Shown one piece after another: positions 12,378 through 23,767 of a DNA stretch of 64,000 nt (positions are counted from its first letter, which is position 1; the number at the start of each line of letters is the position of its first letter). Under the pieces are notes generated by a model. It had not been told where the DNA came from. It did not search any database and saw only the letters and a list, made by a program, of their open reading frames with translations. The DNA is taken from NCBI GenBank assembly GCA_027625915.1, contig JANTQA010000023.1:11904001-11968000 (forward strand). Reading direction: 5' to 3'. Position numbers and translations under genes: made by a program. Origin of the DNA: Anaeramoeba flamelloides (taxonomy: Eukaryota; Metamonada; Anaeramoebidae).

Positions 12378-12514
12378 AAACTCTTTTTAATATATCGATC
12401 AGAATTCTCAAATTCGCAAACTCAGTCGAGGATCCACTTGTTCCAGAAGTCGACAACTCAAGTGGAAGATGGAAAAAACCAGAAGATCTTGATGGTTGCT
12501 GTACTATTCTCTAA
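12201..12514 (+). CDS. Probable heterotrimeric G-protein gamma subunit
   Basis: The last exon, 12403-12514 after acceptor ATCAG, reads ILKFANSVEDPLVPEVDN, then SSGRWKKPEDLDGCCTIL and TAA. The EDPLVP motif, an aromatic-containing linker and a C-terminal CaaX box (CTIL, with an extra Cys before it) are the hallmarks of G gamma, which pairs with G beta at the plasma membrane after prenylation. A possible first exon is 12201-12269, beginning MSVTNLSKEELGTK, with donor GTAAAT at 12270. Joined as written the frames do not match; one base fewer in the A5 run at 12239-12243 would give a continuous protein of about 59 residues. Either that run is miscalled or truly shifted, or the 5' exon lies elsewhere. 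The putative intron holds a T34 run (12338-12371). The last exon is fairly secure, the first is not. Confidence 0.55.
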
Positions 12515-13079
12515 TCAAAATCAGAAATAGAATTTTCTTTCTTCTTGAATGTTTTTTTTTATATTCAAAACAACAAAACCAAAAGTTGTTGAAATAATCT
12601 CTTCAAGAATAAACCCTTCTTCCTAATTAATACTTCTCTGTATTTTTCTTATTTTTCTTATTTTTTTAAAAATTTTCGAACTTTTCTGTTCTGTACTTCA
12701 AAATTAAAAAATCAAAACAAGCCCAACCCTACCAATACAAAATAGAATGAATGCTGTAGTGATCTTTCTTCAGTTAACCAACCATTTTTTATTTTAATTG
12801 TGATTCAAAAAAAAAATATTTACTGTTGTTGAAACGTAACACCAGATCATCATATTTTCAAACAAATTTTCAAAATCTTTTTCAAGCCAAGATATAGAAA
12901 TTTCTTTCTTTGCTTAATCAATTTATTAATAAAGAACACAATCAATTAAATTTACAAGCTCATTTTCAAATCACCAGATCGCGTTTAAGGGTCTGTCCAC
13001 GATCGCAAATCCCCTTCAGCACCAGAAGTGGCTTTCCACTCAAATTGAAAACGTGATTGTCACTCTTCTTTTACTTGAA
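12515..13079. other. Intergenic with a weak exon-like patch
   Basis: Mostly AT-rich. 12979-13060 has higher GC and follows a CACCAG acceptor; it is open for some 40 codons (starting IAFKGLSTIANPLQHQKW). It sits immediately before repeat B, as the orphan exon at 5319-5443 does, so the two may be related positions of one duplicated unit. I cannot name it. Confidence 0.3.
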
Positions 13080-14000
13080 AAAATTCAAATAACAAAAAAG
13101 AAATTCACAGACTCTCAATGACAAAAAAACTAAAAAGAGTCATCTATTTAAAAAACTCAAGAAACCAAAAAAATTTCAAAAGTATTTCAATATCGTAAAA
13201 TGCAATTAAGGAGAAAAAAAAAGTTTGAAAGGATCTTAATCACAAAAAATAAACAAAAAAAAAATTTACTTAGAATCTCTATTGGTAAAAAATTCAATTA
13301 AAACAAAAAAGAATTAAATGGATCATTCATTTTGATAAAAATTGAAATTATTTCAAAGCAATAATCAGAGAATCTAAATTTCCAAAAAATTCTACAAAAA
13401 AAAGTTGAAAAAATTCTCATTTTCAAAAAAATTCCATTAACAAAAAAAATTTCAAAAGTCTCTCAATATCAAAAAATTCAATTAAAAAAAAAAGTTACAG
13501 GATCTCTCATTACAAAAATTATAAATTAACAAAAAAAAAGTTTAAAAGCAGTGCTAAGATCAATCCCAAAAAACTAAAATTTAAAAAAAAAAAATCTTGT
13601 ATTTTTCATATTTAAATTCCCAAATAATTAAATTTCTATGATTTGGATTAAATCCTTTTATTTCAGTAAAAAATTCATTTAATTCAATTAAACCTAATTT
13701 TTGGTTGTTTTGAAATTCTCCAAATTTGGTAAAAAGTAAGGATTTTGATTAGATTCTTTCTGTAAATTTCAATAGTTTGTAAAATGGAAAAAAAAAACAT
13801 ATAGCTCTCAAAAAGCGTCAAAGAGCGAGACTTCGAAACTGAAACAGTTGTAGTCAAAATTATATATTCACTAACTATTCAAATTAGAAATTATTATGTC
13901 ATTCTTTGATACCCTTTTCAAAAAATGTCCTATTTTTGATTGTTGATTTTTTAGCAATCTATTTTTCATCACAGGTTGATTCATTTTTAAAAGGAATTGT
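13080..14000 (+). repeat. Dispersed repeat family B, copy 2
   Basis: The longest copy. It begins with about 500 bp of loosely repeated A-rich blocks (AAAATTCAAT, AAAAAAGTTTC, TCTCAAT) and then the B core: TTTGGTAAAAAGTAAGGATTTT, CTCTCAAAAAGCGTCAAAGAG, AAAATGTCCTATTTTTGATTG. Same strand and same order as at 5440-6010. Confidence 0.6.
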
Positions 14001-15601
14001 GAATTGATAAAAAATAATAAATTAAAATTAGTTGATTTCAATACAATTTTTCTTTCACTATACTGTCTATACCCTGAGGTAACCTAAAATTACATTTGAT
14101 TTTTTGTTTTGTTCAAAGGACTTTTAATTTTTTTGGTTTAATTTTTATTGGTTTTAATAAAATACCCAAAGTAAAGTAATTTGATTTTATAATTTTAATC
14201 CCTAGACTCAATATTTTCTCAATATATTTTAAGATAGAAAATATTATTTTTTTTATTATTATTATTTTATGTATGTACCAGAAATTAATGATTCATTTGA
14301 ATTTAGATCTTTAATAAATCAAATATTTAAAACAACACAAATAGAATTTAATTTCAAAGTTGAAATCAAAAAAAAAACTTTTAAAAAATATTTGATTAAT
14401 TAATAATGGAATGAGCTTGATTTTACAATTTATGATACCAATAAATTAAACCCTTTAACAACCAAAAATCCATTGGTCAAAATTTATATATCTACAGTAT
14501 AAAATCCAAGCTTCAAATGAATCCTGTACTTTTTTTTTTTTTTTTTTTTATTTTTTTTTATTATTGGGACCAAATACAAACTCTAAGTTTAATATCAAAT
14601 AGTATACTCACAACCAAATCAATTTTGAAGGAAAACCACTTGATTTTTTTCCGAAATTTTTGTCTTCAAATTAACCAAAATTTTTAGTAATTTTTAAGAT
14701 TTTTTATAAAATTGTTAGAAATATTATTTATAAAAAATAAATCAAATCTTGTGAGTTTTTGAAAAAAAAAATTGTTATGATTTAAGTTTTAATTTTGAAA
14801 ATGGTCAAGTTCTCCTCATCTAAACAATTAATTACTAAAATTTTTTTTGTTTGAATTCCAAAATTCAGATATTTCGAATCTAAAACCAAAAAAACAACTT
14901 ATTATTTTTATTTAATAATTAAGTTAATTTTTGAAAATATTGTAATTTAAGATCCATTTCACTCAAAGGCGCCACACCCAAAAATGAAAAATTCATTTTT
15001 TTTTATGAATCAACTTAATTATGATTGCTTAAAATAATAGAAATAATAAAATTTGTATTAGAGTTGAATTTTATAAAAATATATACCTGGAAAAACATTA
15101 AATTAAAAAAAAAAAAAAAATATTAAAATTAATTTTGGTAACCTTTCATAAGAATGTCTCGTGCAAAATTTCTCAATTTCTTTGGAAAATTAAAAGTGTT
15201 GACAAAAAGATTTTTTATTTTAATTGTATGAATTTGTTGAAGAAAATACCAAGCCCAACTTTTCTGTATGTTAGTTTGGAGTTTCAAACATTTTTTTTTT
15301 TCAATTAACTTTTTTTTTTAAAAAAAAAAGAATAAAAAAAAAATGAAAAAAATCACAAAACAAAAGAAATCAAAAAAAATAAAATTTCTTAAATGTAGAA
15401 CAATGATTTTTTCTAAAAATTGTAATGTATATTCAGAAGAATAATAAATTCCTTTTCAAACAAAAAAATAAACCTCTCAAATCGTCACTACTCTCGATTT
15501 TGATTGTTAATAAGATAATTACTTATTGGTAATTTTCATTTTAATTATTCATTTTTTGATTTTTTGTTCTTTTATTTTTGATTTGAAAAGTTGGAAAATG
15601 A
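14001..15601. repeat. AT-rich intergenic with repeat family D copy 1
   Basis: 14640-14950 resembles 40530-40760: GAAAATGGTCAAGTT, CTAAACAATTAATTA, AAACCAAAAAA and AATTAAG blocks in order. The rest is A/T homopolymers with no coding or RNA gene seen. Confidence 0.4.
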
Positions 15602-15814
15602 ACAAACAAAAAAAGAAGAAATCAATTTGGAAATAATCTAACGTGGTGTAAAAATGGAAATAGTTCAAGTTTGATTTCGAATAAGTCAGTTATAGGGATT
15701 AAGAAAGATCATTATTGGATTGATGCATGTGAAAAAGAAAAGACAAATAAAGAAAAAACTTCACAGAAAAATACCCAGACGAATTGCAGCTTTGTCTTAC
15801 AAATGAGAATTTAA
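15602..15814 (+). other. Coding-like segment, unassigned
   Basis: An ATG-less open stretch of 70 codons ending TAA, bounded upstream by an in-frame TGA. It reads NQFGNNLTWCKNG, then NSSSLISNKSVIGIKKDHYW and IDACEKEK; the mix of Trp, Cys, Gly and His is unusual against the Lys/Phe/Ile-rich background frames. It could be the 3' end of an unrecognised gene whose upstream exons are missing, or a gene relic. I do not recognise a family. Confidence 0.3.
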
Positions 15815-17674
15815 AGAAAAAAAGTTTGGAATGTAAAGAATGATCAATAAAATGTCAAGAATAACATTTTTCTCAATTTGCCTTGTTGAAAGGTTTTATT
15901 GATTTTATAATTTTTTTTCATTACAATTTACAAAACCCTATTTCTCATTTCAAATAAAAGGGCACATTAATTTCTAAAATATTGAATTTTAATTTTTATT
16001 ATTTTGTTTTAATGAAGTTTAAAGATTCATTTGAGTGTATTTTTATGTTTTAAAGAGTTTCTTAGATTTTTGAATGATACTACAATTAATTTGATTCAAT
16101 TATGAATAATTCTCGAAAGTTTCTGTGCCTTTTTAATTGAAAAATTAAAGATTAAACACATAGAATAAACTTGAAAACCCCAATAAAACTTTAACCCTTG
16201 AACTGGAAAAATTTTATTTATAATTTTATATTGGCAACTCTTGATTTTGAAAAAAAAAAAAAAAACAAACATATTTTGTTAGTATTTTTAATTATTAATA
16301 AACAAAATCAAATATCAGAAAATAAAATTTAAAGATTTTCTGATTAAATAAATTTCAATTTGATTTGATTTTAATAAAAATTTATCTATTAAAATCAGAT
16401 TTATTAAGCAAAAAGTTAATTCTTTGTATTTGTAAAACATTCATTTTCTTTAGTTTTCAAAATGTGGATAAAAAAAACTAGAAATTTTTTATTAATTTTC
16501 TATTTTAGTAAATAGTTTGTTCTAATTTACAAGAACCATTAGAACTATTAAAATTTTTTTTGGAATAAATATAATTTCTTTTGAATAATGAAAATAATTT
16601 TTTTTTTTAATTATTTATGGTTAAATTATTGATATAAATTGGAATTATTAGAAAATATTCAACAAATGAAAAAAAAAAAAAAATATTTGATGTTAAACAA
16701 TTTTTTGAAAAGGTCTTTATCAATTCACAAAATTCAAATCAATTGTCAGAAAACAACACACACAAATGTTAACAACAATGATATCTTACTCAAAAATCTC
16801 ACAGAATCAAACCTGAAGTTTTGATTCTTTTAATAATCGACTAAATTGATATTCTTATCTTTAAAATTAGAATATTTGAAAATTTTATCCTTGTTGTTTA
16901 AAAACTAAATATAGACAAGTAAATTTGGATTATTTATTCTGGAAAATTTAATAAAAAAAATATTTATATTGGAAGGATACTCAAATTCTATTTAAAACTC
17001 AGAATTTTTACAAATTATCTAAACAGATACTCTTAATTTATGAATAAAAATAAAACTCAATTTTTTTAGTTATGTAAATAAATAAAAACTGGTAAATTAT
17101 AGAAAATTTAGATCATTTTTACTGGAATTTCCTATTCTATCGAAAATGATCCTAAAACATTGATTTCTGAATTACAAAAAAATAATTTTTCAATTCTTTT
17201 CAAAAATAATAATGTTTCCAATATTTTTAATAAACAAGATCCAATACCTTTATTAGTACTAGGGAGAATAAAGATGTTTGTATCTTTTAAAAAAATTTCA
17301 AAATATAAGTTTTGGAATTAGGAAATTGTCTTCAAGTGCCATAGACATCCTATCTTTTCCATAATTCAAAATAATAGATAAAAATCAAAGATTATACTCC
17401 TGTCTTTTCAATTTTGGAAAAGCTAACGGTTATTTTTTTTAATTTCTAAAATTCAAAAAAACCTAATGACAATTTTTATTTAATTTTTATTTTGTTTCAA
17501 CAATTAATTAATTTTCTAATTGAAAACAAAAATTAAAAAAAAAACTAACTGTAAATAGGGAGAATTAAAAAATACACCCTTAAATTACAATAAAAAAAAA
17601 AATACAATAATATATTTTATTATTTTTAAATATTTGATAAATTTTTTATAGAAATTAATTAGAAATAATAAACT
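15815..17674. other. Intergenic, nothing recognised
   Basis: AT-rich with many homopolymers. A short frame at 16639-16824 has no ATG and looks like chance. No RNA gene, repeat copy or motif that I can support. Confidence 0.55.
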
Positions 17675-18185
17675 AAAATTCAAAATAAATGGCCCACCTT
17701 ATATTTCAATTTTGAATTGCTTTTGTATCGTTTTGAAGTTTTTCCTCTCACAATGAAAAGTTTGCAAATAAATCATTTTTTCTCTTTTTTATTTTTTCAA
17801 AAGTGTTTTGTTAAAATGGAAAATGAAAATGAAAAATTTGAAAGAAGTAGTAGATGAATTAATGGAAAAATTGGTTTCAAATATGACAAAGAGATTAGAT
17901 TTAGTTATTCAAAGGGAAGGAGAATCGATAAATGGGTTTTATTAATTTTTAAAAAAATTTTTTTTCATGTAATGCTTCATTCAAAATAAATGGCCCGATT
18001 TTTTTTAAAATTTTTTTTTAACTTTTTTTATTTTATTTTTTGAAGAAAAACAAATACCCCTAGAGTAGTGAACCAAATACTAAAATAAAAATTTTGATAT
18101 TATAATAGATAACTACAAGTATTAAAAATATTTTTCTTTAAATTTTGATTTTTGATGGGCCAATGATTTTGAATGATAGTTTATA
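17675..18185 (+). mobile_element. Tc1/mariner remnant with transposase C-terminus, copy 1
   Basis: Ends are imperfect inverted repeats: ATTCAAAATAAATGGCCCA on the left and TGGGCCAATGATTTTGAAT on the right. Inside, 17829-17945 reads MKNLKEVVDELMEKLVSNMT, then KRLDLVIQREGESINGFY and TAA. That is the classic C-terminal end of Tc1/mariner transposases (a Lv.SM..Rl..Vi...G....Y pattern). Everything upstream of the last 40 residues, including the catalytic core, is missing, so this is a deletion derivative of about 0.5 kb. Its sister copy is 25935-26450. A GGCCC-containing patch at 17968-17990 repeats the left end. Confidence 0.75.
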
Positions 18186-18250
18186 TTAATTTTACCAAAG
18201 GAAACATCTGAAAATTAGAAAATATTAATTTTTGATACAAAAGGAAAATT

Positions 18251-20630
18251 TCAAAATAACTTAATTTTATTTTTCTCCAAAACGCTAAAAGACCAATTTC
18301 TTCTTCCCTTGTATGTGATTCCATTGAAATGGAAACAGACAATTTGATAAAATCCATATTGTGTTGGTGTTATATATAGTCTCCATTCTTTAGATTGCTT
18401 ATCATTTTGTTCATTATTTTTTACATTTTTTTTTTCATAAAATTCTGTAAAAAAATGAATTTTTTGTGATGGATCCATAAGTATAAGGTGGGGTGATATT
18501 AATGTTTCTGGGTCTTTTTTAATTTCAATGATTTTTCTTGGGTATCTTTCCACCTCACTCATTCCACCTCTTCCACGAAACCTACCTCTAAACCCACGCC
18601 AAGGCCTATACCCACGCCTGCCTCTATACCCACGCCTGCCTCTATACCCACGCCTACCTCTATACCCACGCCTGCCTCTATACCCACGCCCACGTTGATT
18701 TCTTCGTTGGTTATTTTCATTTTTTGTTTGAGAAAGATCAGAGTTTTTTTCTGTCTTGTGTATCATTTTTTTTTGCTCTTGTAGCTGGTTTATATTCGTT
18801 TTTGTGTTAATAAGAATCCTAATACATTGCCTTTCTTTATATTTAATTTTTTTTTTTCGAAATTCCATTTTTATTAATATCTCTTCATCATTATCATCAT
18901 TGTCCTTTTTAAACTCTTCAATTGAATTTATTTTTGGAATTCGATAGGATTTTAATAACTCTATTGTTGGCTGGATATCAAATTGTTTATTAAAAATAGA
19001 ATAACTGGATAACTTAATATCATCAAATTTTGGATTTTTTAATTCCAAGATCTTTATATATAATTTATATAAATCCAATTGATCTTCCGAAAAAATAGAG
19101 TCATTTTGGTTTTGCTGGATGCTCGTTTTATTTTTTTTATCTAATGATAATTGAATTTTGGCTAATTCAGTTTTCTCTTTTCTCAATTGTTCAATATGTT
19201 TGTTTAATTCTTCAATGTTTTTTAATTGATTTTCAAACAATGAATTAATATTTTTTTCACAAATCTGATTAATCTCATTTAATATAGTGCTTTCGATCTC
19301 TTGCTTTTGCTGAGAAAAGTCCTTATTTTTTTTCTCAAAATCTTCTTGATAACTGTTTAGTATTGATTGAATTTCCTTTTCCTTCTTTTGGAAGTTTATT
19401 AAAGCGAATTTCTTGGTCTCCTCTTTAATAACCGTTTCACAAGCTTCCTTGAGCGTAATAACTTCCTTTTTATTTTCTGAAGATTGCTCATATAAGCATA
19501 AATCACACATTAACTTATTCTCTTTTTGGCACCAATACTCGAACTTTCTGAAATGTGTTGAACATTTTTGTTTTAGATTCTCTATTTTTTCTACTGTGAA
19601 ATTGTTTTCTATTTGATATATAAAATCAGGATTATATTATTAATTATAATAAATGTTTTGTTTATTGTTTATTTTTTTTTTAATTTATTTGATATTTTTT
19701 TTTTAATTAGAAAGAAAGGATTAATGTTTTATTCAAATTTGGAAATTTTGTAATATATCGACTTAATTTTTGTAGTATATGTACTTTTAATATTTTTTAT
19801 TTTAGTATATTTACATAATTGGAGTTTAAAGCAATAAATGGGGTCTAAAAACAAAAATAAATCGGTTTTTATATAATTTTCTTTTTTTTTTTTTATAAAA
19901 ATTGCCAAAAATTAAACTTTATTCAAATTTTGTTTTGAAATATTGAGTTGGTTGCTGTTTGATTCTAAAGAAGGATGCATATTTTTAATCTATTAACAAA
20001 GAACAGTATAAAAGGAATTCTTGTAAAACATAATGTTTTGAAAAGTCTGGATCGATCTTCTTTAGAATCATCAGTAACACTTTAATAATTGAGCACAAAT
20101 ATTAGATTAACTGAAACAATTTAGCTCTGAAATATGAAAATTAGGAAACAATTGAACCAATAAATCTAAATCAAAGAAATAAAAAAAAGCCAATAAATTT
20201 CTTGTCGTGAGACATTTCACATTATAATTCATGAATTTCAAATTAAATTCTCTTACATGTTTTTAGTGATCGAAAAAAATTTTTTACTTTTGATTTAATC
20301 AAAAAATATCATCAAAACAATTAGATTTTTTTTTAAATTTAATTTACCAAAGTGCCAATTCACTCCAAACACTATCTTTTGACAAATAAAAAAATTGTTT
20401 GATTTTATTTTAGGAAAAGTAAAATTCCTATTTTTTCGAAAAGAAAAAATAAATAAAAAGTATTTTAAACTAAAAAGATGGTTAAAAGAATAAATTTTTC
20501 ATTCTATTAAAAATCAAAGTTTTCAAGTCATTAATCACATGGAAATAATAACAGGTTTTAGCAAATATAGATAAACTTTTTATTGAAAAATTAAACCCTA
20601 TAAGTCTACAAATTACTTTTGGATGAAGAA

Positions 20631-20661
<31 letters not shown>

Positions 20662-23220
20662 TTGTTCCAGCCAAAGGGGAATCCAAAAAAAATCATTTTT
20701 TTCAAATATCAATTATTTTCTATTATTGACCTTTGAAGAACAAATAAAAATTAAGAAGAATAATACACATCAAAGAATAGTTGATATTCTTCTGAAATAA
20801 AACTAAAAAACCAATAGATTTTCTTAAAAATTGAAAAACTCAAATTATTAGTGCCCTATTGAGAAAAACAACAATTTTCATTTTGATCTCCTACTGGTAT
20901 TTGAATAATAAATAGGAAAGAATTTTAGGTGCATCGGTAGAAAAATTTGGATCTATCAAATATTCCAGAAAATACCCGAGAATCGAAAATACCTGAAAAT
21001 TTTTTAACCACTAAAAAACACTTTTTAAACAACTTCTAAGAAACCCTAGTGCCAATATACTCAGTTTAAATGTAAATTTGGAATTTTATTTTAGAAAAAA
21101 AAATTTTTTCTGAAAATATCAAAATTCAAAAAATTGTAAATTTTAGGGAATGGTATTCAAGCTATTTTGTGTGAAAGGGATTGGTATCTTGGATGACTAA
21201 CATTACTGATCATTCTGAAATGGTATTAACCAATTGAAAGAATATGTACTTGTAATGAAAATTTCTAATTGTGTATCATTTCCCATAATTTTGTAATCTT
21301 AAATACAATCCAAAAATAACCTATTAATATCTAATCGTACAATACATACCCATACCCTACACAAGGTGACCCAAGCCAAACTTTATTTAACTTCTCATTC
21401 CATAAAAGGAATTGGTTGAACCAAAACATACAAACACACACCATACCAAACCTAACACAATCCATACCAATACCCAGACATACCCATAAGCTTAACCTAA
21501 TAAGTACCAGCAATTACTCAAATATACTCAAAAGTTACCAAAACCTCTTTAGAGTAGTTTAAAGTAGAAAATACAAAAAAAAATATTTTGTCTGAAAGTC
21601 AAATTGTTATTTTACCGTTAAACTGGGTATATTGGCACTAGGGTTTCTTCGGAGTTGTCCATAACGTTTTTCTATGTGGTTAAAAAATTTTCGATTTTCG
21701 GGTATTTTCGAGAATATTTCAAACACCCGAAAAATTTTCTATTCTTAATTGAAAAATGATAGTAATTGATGAGCTGTTTGAAAAAATTGGTTTTAATTAG
21801 GATAGCTTTGATCATTAAATTTTTTTGATGTTCTCGCTCCAAATATTTTACACGTCTATTTTGTTTATTTTTGCTTGAAAATATGTCTATTGTAGTTTGT
21901 TGACTTTTTTATAGATCTTTTTTCAAAACTTTTTTGTCGTATTTTTGTAGAATGGTTTTGATATCATTCTTTTTTTTTTATTGTTTTCATCTTGATACTC
22001 AAATACTATAAAGAAAAAAAAATATTCTTTTTGAGTGAGGATTCCATTTAAAATTACTCAAATCCATTTTTAGGTGTTTAAGTACTACCTTTTCAGGTGA
22101 AAACAGTGTAATTGTTGATAAAAACATCTCTTAAAAGAGAGCTGCATAATCTCAGTGAAATATACCCGCTCAGAATTTCTTTTACAAAAAATGGGAAATT
22201 TTCAGAATCTCAATAATTTTCACAATTTTACCTTTCAATAATCTTCTGCCAAAATTTTCGTTTTAATAATTTTATAATTTCCATTTCAAATCTAGAAACA
22301 AAAACAATTTCCCAAGCTTTTCTAAATATTTTTTACAATAACTTTTACAAGTTTGAAATGTTTTCAAATTTGGACTTGAAATTGAAAATCCCTTAAAGCC
22401 ATTTATTTTTTGTTTCAAAATTTTCATTTCAATAATCTATTTTTAAATTTTTTTTATGGATTTAACTTTTGAAATTTAATAATTTTTAGTGCAATTTTGT
22501 CTGTGTGAAAAATTCTTACTGAGAAGAGAATGCAAAAAAACACAATAAAAAAACACCCTTAAGAGTGGGAACATAGTCCTTAATTTGTTAAAATTCAGGA
22601 AAATAAAAACAAATTTACATTGTTGATACTTTTCTATTCATTAGAACACCACTTTCAGAAAAAATATTAAGAGAGAGAAAAATATTGAGGAAAGAATTTT
22701 AATTATTTTGATTAATGTTAAAAATAGAAAAAAGTAACATGTATTTGAAACCAAACCATTTCTCGCAAAACTCTTGACAATAAAAATTATAACAAAACTC
22801 TTTTTGGTGTGGTATAATTATTTAATTATTTCAAATGCTTTTGAACGAAATCAAAAAGAAAATCAAAAAGAAAATAAAAAAGAGTAAGAAACAGAAAAAA
22901 GGAGATTGTAAGAATTTTGAATTTAAGAAAAAAATGGAAACTTACTGTGTTTTTGATTAATCTGTAAACGAAAGTGTTTATTTTTTAGTCTTTGGTTTGG
23001 GTGGTTCTCAAGATCACATTTATTACTAATTGAAAGGTAAATTAAAAGAGGAAAAAAAAAAAAAAAAAAGATTAGGAAAAAAAGAAGGAGAAAAAAAAAG
23101 CTCAAAGGAAGTGTACCAATAGTAACAGGAACATGTTTCACAAAAGGTCACAACTTTGGTACTTTTGCAATCAAAGCATATTAATTGATCTTGGTTTGAT
23201 GTCGAATTTGTAAGCTCCAT
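18251..23220 (-). CDS. TRIM-like protein: two B-boxes, coiled coil, RG-rich repeats
   Basis: Three exons: 23220-23117, 23025-22946 and 19608-18251, 513 residues; frame is kept at both joins and all introns are GT-AG. The first B-box is completed by splicing: Cys15-x2-Cys18-x8-Cys27-x7-Cys35-x2-Cys38-x4-His43-x8-His52. A second zinc module follows: Cys77-x2-His80-x7-Cys88-x7-Cys96-x2-Cys99. Residues about 110-230 look like a coiled coil. Residues 363-410 are Arg/Gly-rich with four RGRRGY units encoded by an 18 bp tandem repeat (about 18600-18690). The last 80 residues are compact (YGFYQIVCFHF, RRNWSFSVL) and could be a beta domain of unknown type. There is no RING at the N-terminus. TRIM-family proteins often act as ubiquitin ligases or scaffolds; RG repeats commonly bind RNA. 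Function here is inferred only. Confidence 0.85.
20634..20657. repeat. (TA)n microsatellite
   Basis: A short pure AT dinucleotide run inside intron 2 of the B-box gene, at the edge of repeat H copy 2. Confidence 0.85.
20655..20915 (+). repeat. Dispersed repeat family H, copy 2
   Basis: Reverse-complement partner of 6380-6615 (AAACTTTGTT, CAAAGGGG, ATTGACCTTTGAAG, GAAAAACTCAAATT, CATTTTGATCTCC). Intronic; class unknown. Confidence 0.55.
20935..21745. mobile_element. TIR element R, about 0.8 kb, non-autonomous
   Basis: Ends are inverted over about 120 bp: the left arm contains AAAATACCCGAGAATCGAAA, TTTTTTAACCAC and GAAACCCTAGTGCCAATATA, and the right arm carries their reverse complements at 21625-21725. 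The interior on the plus strand is C-rich (21330-21530, with many ACCCATA/CCATACC blocks) and has no transposase frame. Part of that interior recurs at 25660-25880. It lies in intron 2 of the B-box gene. Confidence 0.75.
22075..22560 (+). repeat. Dispersed repeat family G, copy 1
   Basis: Inverted partner of 38380-38870. Shared blocks include TACCTTTTCAGG, CATAATCTCAGTGAAATATA, CTCAGAATTTCTTTTACAAA, TGGGAAATTTTC and GAGAAGAGAATG. Non-coding, intronic, class unknown. Confidence 0.65.
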
Positions 23221-23767
23221 GAAGAAGTAAAACTATAATCCCTTGCAAGAAATAAGAAAAAAAAAATGATTCGATTTTTACTGAATAATTCATTTCTTGA
23301 AAATTTATCTTTTTATTCTAATGAGAGAATTGGTTGTAAAACATTCAGAAATTGTATGTGATATTTTACTACTTTCAGTTTTTTTTTTACAAATCATCCT
23401 TCTCAAATTATTTACTAGGTGCTTTTTGGAAAAGAATTGAATTTATTAGAAATAGACACCAATAAACCTCGAATTTAGAAGAGAGTGTATGATGAGTACA
23501 CTATTCTTTTTGAAGTTTGAGAGTTGTCATTAGGTTGACTGTGTGGTTTTTTTCTTTTTAAGGGAATAGGAAGATTTTACAAATTTTTAGTTCGACAGTT
23601 TATTTAGAGATTGAATTCTTAAAATACTTTTTTAATTAATAAAAAATGATTATTTTAATAAATTTGAGAGTAAAATACTATTTGTTAAACATTAATCGAA
23701 CAAAATTTTCATTCAGTTTTCAAAAATTACCTCTCACTATACCTAAATATAAAATAGAGTAAAACTA
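23221..23767. other. Upstream region of the B-box gene
   Basis: AT-rich 5' flank of the minus-strand gene. 23640-23760 resembles part of repeat E (an ATACTATTTGTTA.A block, then GAACAAAATTTTC). No promoter motif can be supported. Confidence 0.4.

Noticed and set aside
21331-21513. Minus-strand frame rich in Val, Cys and Trp
   Set aside because: It is the complement of the C-rich core of TIR element R; composition comes from the repeat, and there is no start or splice context.
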